Assembly (NCBI GenBank): GCA_019247755.1
Contig: JAFBAM010000315.1
Location: forward strand, 1-12,534
Direction: 5' to 3'
Origin: Sphingomonas sp.
GTDB lineage: Bacteria; Pseudomonadota; Alphaproteobacteria; Sphingomonadales; Sphingomonadaceae
Length of the DNA: 12,534 bases
Shown piece after piece: positions 1 to 6,106 of the stretch (position 1 is the stretch's first letter; each line of letters opens with the position of its first letter). The notes below the pieces were generated by a model. That model was not told the origin of the DNA, did no database searches, and saw nothing but the letters and a program-made list of their open reading frames with translations. The position numbers and the translations under genes are program-made.

Positions 1-73
1 CCAGGCGGGAATCAAGGTGGGCAGCGTCGACGAGCTGGTCGAGCGCCTCAAGGGCATGGGGATTGCGAAATGA
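1..73 (+). CDS. etfB: Electron transfer flavoprotein beta subunit, C-terminal end (partial)
   Basis: Only the last 23 codons are inside the window; the gene enters from the left. Reading from base 2 gives a peptide that begins QAGIKVGSVDELVERL and ends GMGIAK before TGA at 71-73. This matches the usual C-terminal tail of EtfB (an AGIKV...VDELV..L pattern). The beta subunit binds AMP and forms a heterodimer with EtfA, carrying electrons from acyl-CoA and other flavin dehydrogenases to ETF:quinone oxidoreductase. The stop overlaps the next start as ATGA, the classic coupled etfB-etfA arrangement, which supports the call despite the short fragment. Confidence 0.85.
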   Translation, partial: QAGIKVGSVDELVERLKGMGIAK

Positions 74-999
74 GCGTTCTGGTCCTGGTCGAGCATGACG
101 GAAAGAGCGTCAAGGACGCGACCCTCGCGACGGTGACTGCCGGTTCCAAGCTCGGCGAAGTCCACGCATTGGTCGTTGGCAATAATGCCGATGGAGTCGC
201 GCAGGCGGCAGCCAAGATCGCGGGTGTGTCCAAGGTGCATGTCGCCAACTCACCCGCACTCGAGCACCAGTTGGCCGAGCCCACTGCGCCCATCATTGCC
301 AGGCTGATGGAGGGGCACGACGCCTTCCTCGCGCCCGCCACGACGACGGGCAAGAATATCGCGCCGCGGGTCGCAGCCTTGCTCGACGTCATGCAGGTCA
401 GCGACATCCTGTCGGTCGAAGGACCGGACACGTTCACGCGCCCAATTTATGCCGGCAATGCGATTGCGACGGTGAAGTCGAAGGACGCCAAGAAGGTCAT
501 CACGGTCCGCACGACGGGCTTCGAAAAGGCTGCGGCAGAGGGCGGCTCGGCTTCGGTCGAGCAGGTCGATGCGGGCGGCGATCCGGGCAACAGCAGCTTC
601 GTTTCGCTCGAAGCATCCGAAAGCGAGCGGCCGGAGCTCACCAGCGCAAAGGTCATCGTCTCGGGCGGCCGCGCGTTCGGTTCCTCGGAGCAGTTTCATT
701 CGCTGCTCGACCCGCTCGCCGACAAGCTCGGCGCGGGCGTTGGCGCGAGCCGTGCAGCGGTCGATGCGGGCTATGCACCCAACGACTATCAGGTCGGCCA
801 GACCGGCAAGATTGTCGCTCCGGAAGTCTATATCGCGATCGGCATCTCCGGCGCGATCCAGCACCTTGCGGGCATGAAGGATTCGAAGACGATCATCGCC
901 ATCAACAAGGACGAGGAAGCGCCGATCTTCCAGGTCGCGGACATCGGCCTCGTCGGCGACCTGTTCAAAGTCGTTCCGGAGCTGACCGAGAAGCTTTAA
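70..999 (+). CDS. etfA: Electron transfer flavoprotein alpha subunit
   Basis: EtfA, 309 residues, a normal family length. It is the FAD-binding subunit of the soluble heterodimer that takes electrons from flavin dehydrogenases (beta-oxidation, amino acid and choline breakdown) to ETF:quinone oxidoreductase. The N-terminal alpha/beta domain starts at SVLVLVEHDG. The FAD domain fills the C-terminal half: SGGRAFG (198-204), VGASRAAVD (224-232), QVGQTG (241-246), GISGAIQHLAGM (258-269), AINKD (277-281) and APIFQVADIGLVGDLF (284-299), which together form the family signature. The ATG overlaps the etfB stop by 4 bases (ATGA), so translation is probably coupled and the two subunits are made in equal amounts. 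Nothing looks truncated. Confidence 0.97.
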   Translation: MSVLVLVEHDGKSVKDATLATVTAGSKLGEVHALVVGNNADGVAQAAAKIAGVSKVHVANSPALEHQLAEPTAPIIARLMEGHDAFLAPATTTGKNIAPRVAALLDVMQVSDILSVEGPDTFTRPIYAGNAIATVKSKDAKKVITVRTTGFEKAAAEGGSASVEQVDAGGDPGNSSFVSLEASESERPELTSAKVIVSGGRAFGSSEQFHSLLDPLADKLGAGVGASRAAVDAGYAPNDYQVGQTGKIVAPEVYIAIGISGAIQHLAGMKDSKTIIAINKDEEAPIFQVADIGLVGDLFKVVPELTEKL

Positions 1000-1002
1000 G
1001 CG

Positions 1003-1836
1003 TTGCGCAATGTCGTGCGCCTCTTCGGCGCCCTTCTTATCGTCGGCATCGTCACGATGGCGTTCATGTACATGGTCGCGCAGCGCGACCCGGTGGTGAG
1101 GCGGGCGACGGTCGCAATGCCAGACTTCCCGGTTGGCGCAAGGCCCGTCCGGATTGCGTTCCTTGCCGACACCCATGTCGGAGCGCCGGACATGCCGCCG
1201 GCACGCCTGACGCAGATCGTGCGACAGGTGAACGGACTTCACCCCGACCTCGTACTGCTGGGCGGCGACTTCCTGAGTGATAAGCATTGGGTGCCTAGGC
1301 CACCCAATGTTGCTGAAGCGCTTTCGGCACTAAGCCAGCTTCGGTCGCCGCTGGGAACCTATGCCGTCCTAGGCAACCACGATCACTGGCGCAGCGTTCG
1401 CGAGGTCACCGCAGGGTTGGAGGCGAATGACGTCCACCTACTTACGAACGAAGCCGTCGACGTCGGACCGCTTAGCCTTGGCGGAGCGGACGACGCATTC
1501 ACCGGCCATGACGATGTACGAGCTACGGTCGGCGCAATGCGGCGCCTGAAGGGTGCGCGCGTTATGCTCACCCATAGCCCGGACGTCGTACCTTCGGTTC
1601 CGAGCGACGTATCCCTGATCCTGGCTGGTCACACCCATTGCGGCCAGATCAGATTCCCACTCATCGGTGCCCTTTATTACGAATCCAGATACGGCAGCCG
1701 GTTTGCCTGTGGGATGACGCGGGACGGCGCCAAGCGGGTAATCACAAGCGCCGGTCTCGGGACATCGATGCTGCCGCTGCGCCTCGGCGCTGTGCCCGAT
1801 GTCTGGCTGGTGACGCTCGTACCCGCAAAGCGGTGA
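1003..1836 (+). CDS. Membrane-anchored metallophosphoesterase (YkuE/YaeI type)
   Basis: A 277-residue calcineurin-like phosphoesterase. All five metal-site blocks are present: DTH (56-58), GGD (87-89), GNHD (124-127), TH (190-191) and GHTH (209-212), so a dinuclear-metal hydrolase should be active. Residues about 5-26 are a single hydrophobic stretch followed by charged residues, which suggests an N-terminal membrane anchor as in YkuE/YaeI-like proteins; its substrate cannot be read from sequence. The start is a TTG only 3 bases after the etfA stop, with GAGAAG about 9 bases upstream. No in-frame ATG precedes the hydrophobic stretch; a GTG at codon 5 is the alternative. It is probably cotranscribed with etfBA, though no functional link is obvious. 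It converges on the PLP-enzyme gene with a 13-base gap and no visible terminator. Confidence 0.9.
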   Translation: MRNVVRLFGALLIVGIVTMAFMYMVAQRDPVVRRATVAMPDFPVGARPVRIAFLADTHVGAPDMPPARLTQIVRQVNGLHPDLVLLGGDFLSDKHWVPRPPNVAEALSALSQLRSPLGTYAVLGNHDHWRSVREVTAGLEANDVHLLTNEAVDVGPLSLGGADDAFTGHDDVRATVGAMRRLKGARVMLTHSPDVVPSVPSDVSLILAGHTHCGQIRFPLIGALYYESRYGSRFACGMTRDGAKRVITSAGLGTSMLPLRLGAVPDVWLVTLVPAKR

Positions 1837-1849
1837 GAGGGTGGGCCGT

Positions 1850-2965
1850 CTACCAGCCGTTCACGCGGTCCCAGACGGCAACAATCTGTTCGCCGCCCTC
1901 AGTGACGAAGTAACGATCATAGGCGGCTGCCGTAGCGCAGGCGTGGTTGGGCAGGATCTTGACGCGGCTGCCGACAGGAAAACGGTCGAAATCGATCTCG
2001 CCTGAGCGAGCGGTAACGATGCCGTGTTCCTGGTTGGTCGAGGACACGGTCAGGTCCTGGATGATCTCGCTGCTCACGGGATCGCATACGGCGCCATAGC
2101 CCCAGTCGATCGGGAGGGCCGCGGTGCCGCGGTCACGGCTCAAGGCGAGAAAGCCGGCATCGATCAGGACGCGGTCATGCTGGCGATTATGACCGATCAC
2201 GCTGGCCAGCACGCCGATTGCGATGTCATCGGTAGTGCACGTGCCGAGCTCGGACTGAACGAGGTCGCCGAACGCGTAGACGCCGGCGCGGACCTCGGTG
2301 ACGCCGTCGAACCCGCACGAATAATGGACGGTCGGCGTCGAGCCGACGCTGACGATCGGGCAGGGGTGGCCCGCTGTCCGAAGGCGCTCGGCGGCTTGCA
2401 CCGTCAGCGAGCGCTCCTGCTCCGCCATTGCTTCGAACTCAGCGGTCGTGCGGCAGTCGTAAGACGCGCCGGCGTGGGTCATGACCCCGACCAACGAAGG
2501 GCCGAGCGATCGTCCGATTTCGATCAGCAGCAGGTCATTTGGCGCGACGCCGGCGCGGTGGCCGTCGCTGTCGATTTCAATCAGTACTTCGATTGGAACC
2601 TGTTCAGCCTCTACGAAGGCGCGAACCGCCTTCGCGGCCTCGACCGTGTCGAGGATCACCCGGAGTTTGCAGCCAGAGCGGATCAGCTCAGCGATCTCCG
2701 GCAGCTTCACTGCGGCTACGCCGACCGCATACAGAATGTCGGTCACGCCATGCGCAAAGAAATAGCGCGCCTCGGCGAGTGTCGAGACCGTAATCGGACC
2801 GGCATCTACGCCCGCAAGGACGTGCAGCACGTCGATCGATTTCGACGTCTTTACGTGCGGGCGAAGCATTACGCCGAGCGACTGCACCTTAGCGCGCATT
2901 CGCGAGGCGTTTGCTTCGAGACGGCTGCGGTCGAGGACCAAAGCAGGCGTCGTCAGATCGGAAAT
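1850..2965 (-). CDS. D-serine dehydratase / D-threonine aldolase family PLP enzyme (fold type III)
   Basis: An alanine-racemase-fold PLP protein of the DSD1/D-threonine aldolase group. The N-terminal TPALVLD strand (7-12 counted from the ATT) and RPHVKTSK with the presumed Schiff-base Lys39 match the family. The C-terminal domain carries PNHAC (His341, Cys343) and ends AVWDRVNGW. From my knowledge of the family, His-x-Cys is the metal pair of zinc-dependent D-serine and 3-hydroxyaspartate dehydratases, whereas D-threonine aldolases have His-x-Asp, so dehydration of a D-hydroxyamino acid is favoured. The start is uncertain. ATT at 2965 gives 371 residues, the family length, but shares its A with the CCA end of tRNA-Phe. 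CTG at 2956 gives MTTPALVLD; TTG at 2941 (363 residues) cuts into the first strand. None has a visible Shine-Dalgarno sequence. The frame stays open through the tRNA, but that translation is not protein. Confidence 0.9.
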   Translation of the reverse strand: MSDLTTPALVLDRSRLEANASRMRAKVQSLGVMLRPHVKTSKSIDVLHVLAGVDAGPITVSTLAEARYFFAHGVTDILYAVGVAAVKLPEIAELIRSGCKLRVILDTVEAAKAVRAFVEAEQVPIEVLIEIDSDGHRAGVAPNDLLLIEIGRSLGPSLVGVMTHAGASYDCRTTAEFEAMAEQERSLTVQAAERLRTAGHPCPIVSVGSTPTVHYSCGFDGVTEVRAGVYAFGDLVQSELGTCTTDDIAIGVLASVIGHNRQHDRVLIDAGFLALSRDRGTAALPIDWGYGAVCDPVSSEIIQDLTVSSTNQEHGIVTARSGEIDFDRFPVGSRVKILPNHACATAAAYDRYFVTEGGEQIVAVWDRVNGW

Positions 2966-3040
2966 GGTGCCCAGGGGCGGGATCGAACCACCGACACCGT
3001 GATTTTCAGTCACGTGCTCTACCAACTGAGCTACCTGGGC
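2965..3040 (-). tRNA. tRNA-Phe (anticodon GAA)
   Basis: A 76-base cloverleaf on the minus strand. The acceptor arm GCCCAGG pairs with CCTGGGC, the discriminator is A, and the 3' CCA is encoded (2967-2965). The D arm reads AGCTCAGTTGGTAGAGC; the anticodon stem CGTGA/TCACG encloses the loop CTGAAAA, giving anticodon GAA; the T arm contains GGTTCGATCC. The gene lies 41 bases after the yacG stop with no clear promoter between them, so it is probably excised from a longer transcript. The PLP-enzyme reading frame begins at the last base of the CCA. Confidence 0.98.
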
Positions 3041-3081
3041 GTCGCATGTAGGCCGGGTGGCCCGCGCAGCGAGCGCGCTCC

Positions 3082-3270
3082 CTAACTGTCGTCTCCATCG
3101 CTGTCCACCCTTTCGGGATCGGCCGGCGGGCCGGGAATGCGATAGCCGTCGCCGAGCCATTTCAACAAGTCGCGATCCTTGCAGCCGCGGCTGCAGAAAG
3201 GCGCGTGGTTGGGCGTTTCCGGCTTCCCGCAGATCGGGCATTTTTTGGGCTTGTTAGGCTTGTTCGGCAT
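3082..3270 (-). CDS. yacG: DNA gyrase inhibitor YacG (zinc-ribbon protein)
   Basis: A 62-residue protein, the normal size for YacG. A zinc finger with Cys11, Cys14, Cys26 and Cys30 (CPIC, then FCSRGC) is followed by the family motif CKDRDLLKWLGDGYRIPG and an acidic tail ending DSDGDDS. In E. coli YacG binds GyrB through its C-terminal part and inhibits DNA binding by gyrase. I chose the ATG at 3270 because MPNKPNKPKKCPIC is the usual N-terminus and GGGCGG lies just upstream; the longer frame from 3324 would add 18 residues unlike the family. It overlaps the end of the ribonuclease gene by 17 bases, consistent with one transcript. In E. coli yacG sits in another neighbourhood (next to coaE), so the pairing here is lineage-specific. 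Confidence 0.95.
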   Translation of the reverse strand: MPNKPNKPKKCPICGKPETPNHAPFCSRGCKDRDLLKWLGDGYRIPGPPADPERVDSDGDDS

Positions 3271-4180
3271 ATCCGCCCGACATGGTGAGACCGGGGTTGG
3301 GCCGCAAGCCGATGTTGCCTCCAACTTGGCGACCGAGAGCGTCGAGCCACGGACGGTGCTGCTCGAGCACGGCGATCACGGCCGGGTGAGCGACAAGCCG
3401 CTTGCTGCCTGGCGACTCCGAAGCCGCGCGCCGAAGCAAGGCTCGGGCCTCGAACGGCGCGCGGTCACCCGCCAGCTCGACGAGCGATGCCCGACGCCGC
3501 GGCCGGACGACCTGCACGAACCCGAAGCCGTTCATCGCGGTTCGCTCCGACGGCTTGGGCAAATAGTCTTCGAGGATTCGATCGACGTCATGCCGCGCCC
3601 GCTTTGAACGCAGCGTCGGGAAGTCGATGCCGGTCGAGCCCCCGATGTCCAGGCGCCGGATAGCGCGCGCCGCTGCCCACGCGGCGACCTGGGCGAGTTG
3701 AGGCGGCTCGAGCCAGCCGTCGACATCGATCATGGTCATCGCCGCTGTCGGCTCGATCCTGAGCTCGCCGCCTTCAAAAGCGACGATTCCACTCCGGGCG
3801 TCTTCGAGCAGGTCATCCCAATCCGCAATCCATGCTTCGCGCCCCTCAGCGAGCGGTGGAGCAGCACGAGGTGGCTCGTTGGTGATACGGGCGAGTCCCC
3901 GCTTCCACGGTTCGGCGCCGCCGAGCGCTTCGCGCGTGACTTCGACAACGAGCGATCGCCCCTCGCTGACTCCGGAAACACCACGCGGGAGGAGAAAGGT
4001 TTCGCCTTCGCCTTCGACGGTCACGCGCGGCGCGACGGCGACGAGCTTGGCTTCAAGGATGGTCCCTGCAGGGATGACGCCGTCGCGGCGAACCCGAGCC
4101 TCGATGACATCGCCATCCTCGACCAGCGCGTAACGGGTCTCGCCGATCCCGCGCTCGATCAGCCATTCAGGCAATTTCAT
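3254..4180 (-). CDS. Short RNase E/G-like ribonuclease
   Basis: A 308-residue protein related to the catalytic half of RNase E/G. An N-terminal part (about 38-100: AGTILEAKLVAV, GETFLLPRGV, KRGLARIT) resembles a degenerate S1 RNA-binding domain. The nuclease core follows: AMTMIDVDGW (148-156), RRLDIGGSTGIDFPTL (175-190) and MNGFGFVQVVRPRRR (216-230). Asp152 and Asp186 align with the magnesium ligands Asp303 and Asp346 of E. coli RNase E; the equivalent of Asn305 is Asp154. There is no CPxC zinc-link motif, and the 100-odd residues of the 5'-phosphate sensor have no counterpart, against about 490 residues for RNase G. It starts within maf (14-base overlap) and ends within yacG (17-base overlap). 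Activity is plausible because the metal ligands remain, but the oligomer and substrate choice should differ from RNase E. Confidence 0.85.
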   Translation of the reverse strand: MKLPEWLIERGIGETRYALVEDGDVIEARVRRDGVIPAGTILEAKLVAVAPRVTVEGEGETFLLPRGVSGVSEGRSLVVEVTREALGGAEPWKRGLARITNEPPRAAPPLAEGREAWIADWDDLLEDARSGIVAFEGGELRIEPTAAMTMIDVDGWLEPPQLAQVAAWAAARAIRRLDIGGSTGIDFPTLRSKRARHDVDRILEDYLPKPSERTAMNGFGFVQVVRPRRRASLVELAGDRAPFEARALLRRAASESPGSKRLVAHPAVIAVLEQHRPWLDALGRQVGGNIGLRPNPGLTMSGGYAEQA

Positions 4181-4739
4181 ACCCGGCGGATTTCAGCAGC
4201 ACGCGCGTCTCGGCGAGCGGGAGGCCGACGACGTTCGAATAGCTGCCGGCGATGTGGCGGACATAGACCTCGCCATAGCCCTGGAGCGCATAGCCGCCTG
4301 CCTTGCCGCGCCATTCGCCATGGCTGGCATAATAAGCGATTTCCTCTTCCGAGAGGCGCTTCATCGCGATCATCGTTTCAACCAGCCGCTCGCGAACGTC
4401 TTTGCCGGGGATGGCGAGCGCAACCCCGGTGAGCACGCGGTGGCGTCGGCCGGACAGCAGCTTCATGCACGCGCGCAACGTATCTTCGTCTTCGACCTTG
4501 GGCAGGATCCGCCGACCGACTGCGACGACGGTATCGGCTGCGAGGACAAGCGCATCTGGCTCTTTCGCAGCGACTGCCTCGGCCTTCTCGCGAGCTAGCC
4601 GCAACGCGTGCTGACATGGCAGCTCGCCCTTCGGAACGCTTTCATCAGTGTCGGCAGCAATGACCGCCTCAGGCTTGACGCCGATGCGGGACAGAAGGTC
4701 GAGGCGACGCGGGCTCGCCGAAGCGAGGATCAACCGCAT
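4167..4739 (-). CDS. maf: Maf/YhdE-type nucleoside triphosphate pyrophosphatase
   Basis: A 190-residue Maf protein, a house-cleaning enzyme that hydrolyses non-canonical or excess NTPs to NMP and PPi. Signatures: ASASPRR (6-12), DTDE (30-33), LAADTVV (66-72) with catalytic Asp69, LPKVED with Lys81, GGYALQGYGEVYV (148-160) and GSYSNVVGLPL (165-175). The GGYALQG...GSYSNVVGLP segment is like the dTTP/UTP-hydrolysing YhdE branch and unlike the m7GTP-type YceF branch, so dTTP/UTP and modified pyrimidine nucleotides are the likely substrates (inference). The ATG follows the infA stop with no intervening base, and the stop overlaps the ribonuclease start by 14 bases, so all are read from one transcript. 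Confidence 0.95.
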   Translation of the reverse strand: MRLILASASPRRLDLLSRIGVKPEAVIAADTDESVPKGELPCQHALRLAREKAEAVAAKEPDALVLAADTVVAVGRRILPKVEDEDTLRACMKLLSGRRHRVLTGVALAIPGKDVRERLVETMIAMKRLSEEEIAYYASHGEWRGKAGGYALQGYGEVYVRHIAGSYSNVVGLPLAETRVLLKSAGYEIA

Positions 4740-4988
4740 TTACGGGTATCCGGGCGGTCCGGCGCGTCCTGGCATGAAGCGGTAGGTGATGCGACCCTTG
4801 GTCAGGTCGTACGGCGTCATTTCGACCAGTACTTCGTCGCCGGTCAGCACGCGGATGCGGTTCTTGCGCATCTTGCCGGCGGTGTGGCCCAGGACCTCAT
4901 GGCCATTCTCGAGGCGGACGCGGAACATCGCATTGGGCAGCAGCTCCACCACCTGCCCCCGCATCTCGAGCAATTCTTCCTTGGCCAA
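4740..4988 (-). CDS. infA: Translation initiation factor IF-1
   Basis: IF-1, an OB-fold protein that occupies the ribosomal A site during initiation. The body matches the family closely: GQVVELLPNAMFRVRLENG, GHTAGKMRKNRIRVL and TPYDLTKGRITYRF. It has 82 residues against the usual 72; the excess is a C-terminal tail rich in Gly and Pro (PGRAGPPGYP). The start codon is TTG, giving MAKEELLEM in line with the canonical MAKED N-terminus, and AGAAGG lies 7-8 bases upstream, so the unusual start is well supported. It is the first core gene of the infA-maf-ribonuclease-yacG run. Confidence 0.97.
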   Translation of the reverse strand: MAKEELLEMRGQVVELLPNAMFRVRLENGHEVLGHTAGKMRKNRIRVLTGDEVLVEMTPYDLTKGRITYRFMPGRAGPPGYP

Positions 4989-4990
4989 GC

Positions 4991-5001
4991 GATATCCTTC
5001 T
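4991..5001 (-). promoter_or_regulatory. infA Shine-Dalgarno sequence that fixes a TTG start
   Basis: On the minus strand the sequence before infA reads CAGAAGGATATCGC and then TTG. AGAAGG is a good match to the anti-Shine-Dalgarno and sits at normal distance from the TTG, the only start that gives the conserved MAKE N-terminus. Confidence 0.75.
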
Positions 5002-5011
5002 GTTGGGCGCG

Positions 5012-5043
5012 AAAAGTCGCGGAGCCTTAGCGGCGGCTCGCGA
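5012..5043 (-). terminator. Possible weak terminator hairpin between qor and infA
   Basis: On the minus strand TCGCGAGCC (5043-5035) can pair with GGCTC-C-GCGA (one bulged C) around an 8-base loop, followed by CTTTTC. The T run is short, so termination would be leaky. The same bases overlap a possible infA promoter, so the hairpin may have another role or none. Confidence 0.35.
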
Positions 5044-5052
5044 AAATGTGAA
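5024..5052 (-). promoter_or_regulatory. Possible sigma-70-type promoter for infA
   Basis: On the minus strand TTCACA (5052-5047, five of six to the -35 consensus) is followed after 17 bases by TAAGGC (5029-5024), a poor -10. Transcription would begin near 5017 and leave a leader of about 28 bases before the infA TTG. It is listed because infA needs a promoter and this is the best candidate in the short gap; read-through from qor is the alternative. Confidence 0.3.
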
Positions 5053-5062
5053 GCGGTGCCGC

Positions 5063-6034
5063 TCAGACCGTCAAGACAGTTGAGCCGCTGGTCTCGCGGG
5101 CCTCGAGCGCGCGGTGCGCCTCGGCGGCATACTTCAGCGGGAAGCGCTGCTTGACCTCAACCTTCACCTTGCCGCTCGCGACGACGTCGAACAGCTCGTT
5201 CGCGGCCTCCTCCAGCTCGGCTCGCCTTGCGGTGTAAGTGAACAGGGTCGGCCGGGTCAGGAACAGCGACCCTTTCTGCGCCAGCAGGCCGGGCTCAACC
5301 GGGGGGACAGGACCGGACGCATTGCCGAAGGTAACCATCAGGCCCTTGGGCGCGAGGCAGTCGAGCGATTGCTGGAACGTATCCTTGCCGATCGAATCGT
5401 AGACGACGGGCAGCTTGGCGCCATTGGTGATCCGATCGACTTCAACGGCAAAATCCTGGCTCGTGTAGAGGATCGGGTGATCGCAACCGTGGGCGCGAGC
5501 GAGTTCGGCTTTCTCCTCCGAGCCCACCGTGCCGATGACGGTCGCACCGAGCGCCTTCGCCCATTGGCAGACAATCAGCCCGACCCCGCCAGCGGCAGCA
5601 TGGATCAAGATGGTCTCGCCGGGCTGCACGCGATGCACAGAGCGCAGCAACATGTGGGCGGTCATGCCCTGCAGCAGCATTGCGCCGGCCTGCTCGGTCG
5701 AGATTGAGTCCGGGAGCCTGACCAACTTGTCTGCGGCGATCAACCGTTCCTCGGCATAGCCGCCGATCGGCCCCGAATAAGCGACGCGGTCGCCGACCTT
5801 CACTTCGGTGACATCAGGCCCGACAGCCTCGACCTTGCCCGCGCCTTCGACACCGGGGATGAAGGGCAGGGGCTGCGGATAGAGGCCGGTCCGGTGATAG
5901 ACATCGATGTAGTTGAGACCGGCGGCTTCCTGCCGGAGTCGCACCTCGCCCGGACCTGGGTCACCCACCTCAACCTCTTCCCACTTGAGGACTTCGGGCC
6001 CTCCAGTTTGATGAACCCGGATCGCGTGCGGCAT
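5063..6034 (-). CDS. qor: NADPH:quinone oxidoreductase, zinc-free MDR family
   Basis: A 323-residue medium-chain dehydrogenase/reductase of the quinone oxidoreductase branch, predicted to reduce quinones with NADPH in the cytosol. NYIDVYHRTGLYP (41-53) is the QOR signature; PGVEGAGKVEAVG (60-72), GDRVAY (81-86) and the nucleotide-binding loop HAAAGGVG (145-152) follow. The cysteines that hold zinc in alcohol dehydrogenases are absent, as expected. I start at the ATG at 6034 because GGAG lies 6 bases upstream; the in-frame TTG at 6046 (four more residues) would put that Shine-Dalgarno inside the gene. The preceding hppA terminator ends directly against this site. The gap to infA is 74 bases. 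The physiological quinone or enone substrate cannot be told. Confidence 0.94.
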   Translation of the reverse strand: MPHAIRVHQTGGPEVLKWEEVEVGDPGPGEVRLRQEAAGLNYIDVYHRTGLYPQPLPFIPGVEGAGKVEAVGPDVTEVKVGDRVAYSGPIGGYAEERLIAADKLVRLPDSISTEQAGAMLLQGMTAHMLLRSVHRVQPGETILIHAAAGGVGLIVCQWAKALGATVIGTVGSEEKAELARAHGCDHPILYTSQDFAVEVDRITNGAKLPVVYDSIGKDTFQQSLDCLAPKGLMVTFGNASGPVPPVEPGLLAQKGSLFLTRPTLFTYTARRAELEEAANELFDVVASGKVKVEVKQRFPLKYAAEAHRALEARETSGSTVLTV

Positions 6035-6044
6035 CTGCTTCTCC

Positions 6045-6084
6045 AAAAAGAAAGGCCCCGCCCCACAGGTGGTGGAGCGGGGCC
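6045..6084 (-). terminator. Intrinsic terminator of hppA
   Basis: On the minus strand an 8-bp GC stem (GGCCCCGC with GCGGGGCC), extended by four more pairs after one C-A mismatch, closes a 5-base loop and is followed by TTTCTTTTT. It starts 22 bases after the hppA stop. The T run directly adjoins the GGAG of qor, so the terminator and that ribosome-binding site are contiguous. Confidence 0.88.
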
Positions 6085-6106
6085 CAAGTTTAAAGCGGAT
6101 CGAAGA

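Noticed and set aside
250..1287. Long minus-strand frame (345 codons) opposite etfA and the phosphoesterase
   Set aside because: Arg/Asp-rich low-complexity translation with no motif; it mirrors the codon bias of the real plus-strand genes in GC-rich DNA.
1837..1849. Terminator between the convergent phosphoesterase and PLP-enzyme genes
   Set aside because: The 13-base gap has no inverted repeat or T run; termination must happen within the facing coding regions.
2024..3085. Long plus-strand frame (353 codons) opposite the PLP enzyme and tRNA
   Set aside because: It crosses the tRNA gene and is antisense to a well-conserved enzyme; the composition is typical of a shadow frame.
2966..3241. 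N-terminal extension of the PLP enzyme reading through the tRNA
   Set aside because: The translation contains AQVAQLVEH...GGSIPPLGT, the well-known artefact of translating a tRNA gene, so it is not protein.
6035..6046. TTG start for qor four codons upstream
   Set aside because: Its codons contain the GGAG that serves the ATG at 6034, and the terminator T run would be its leader.
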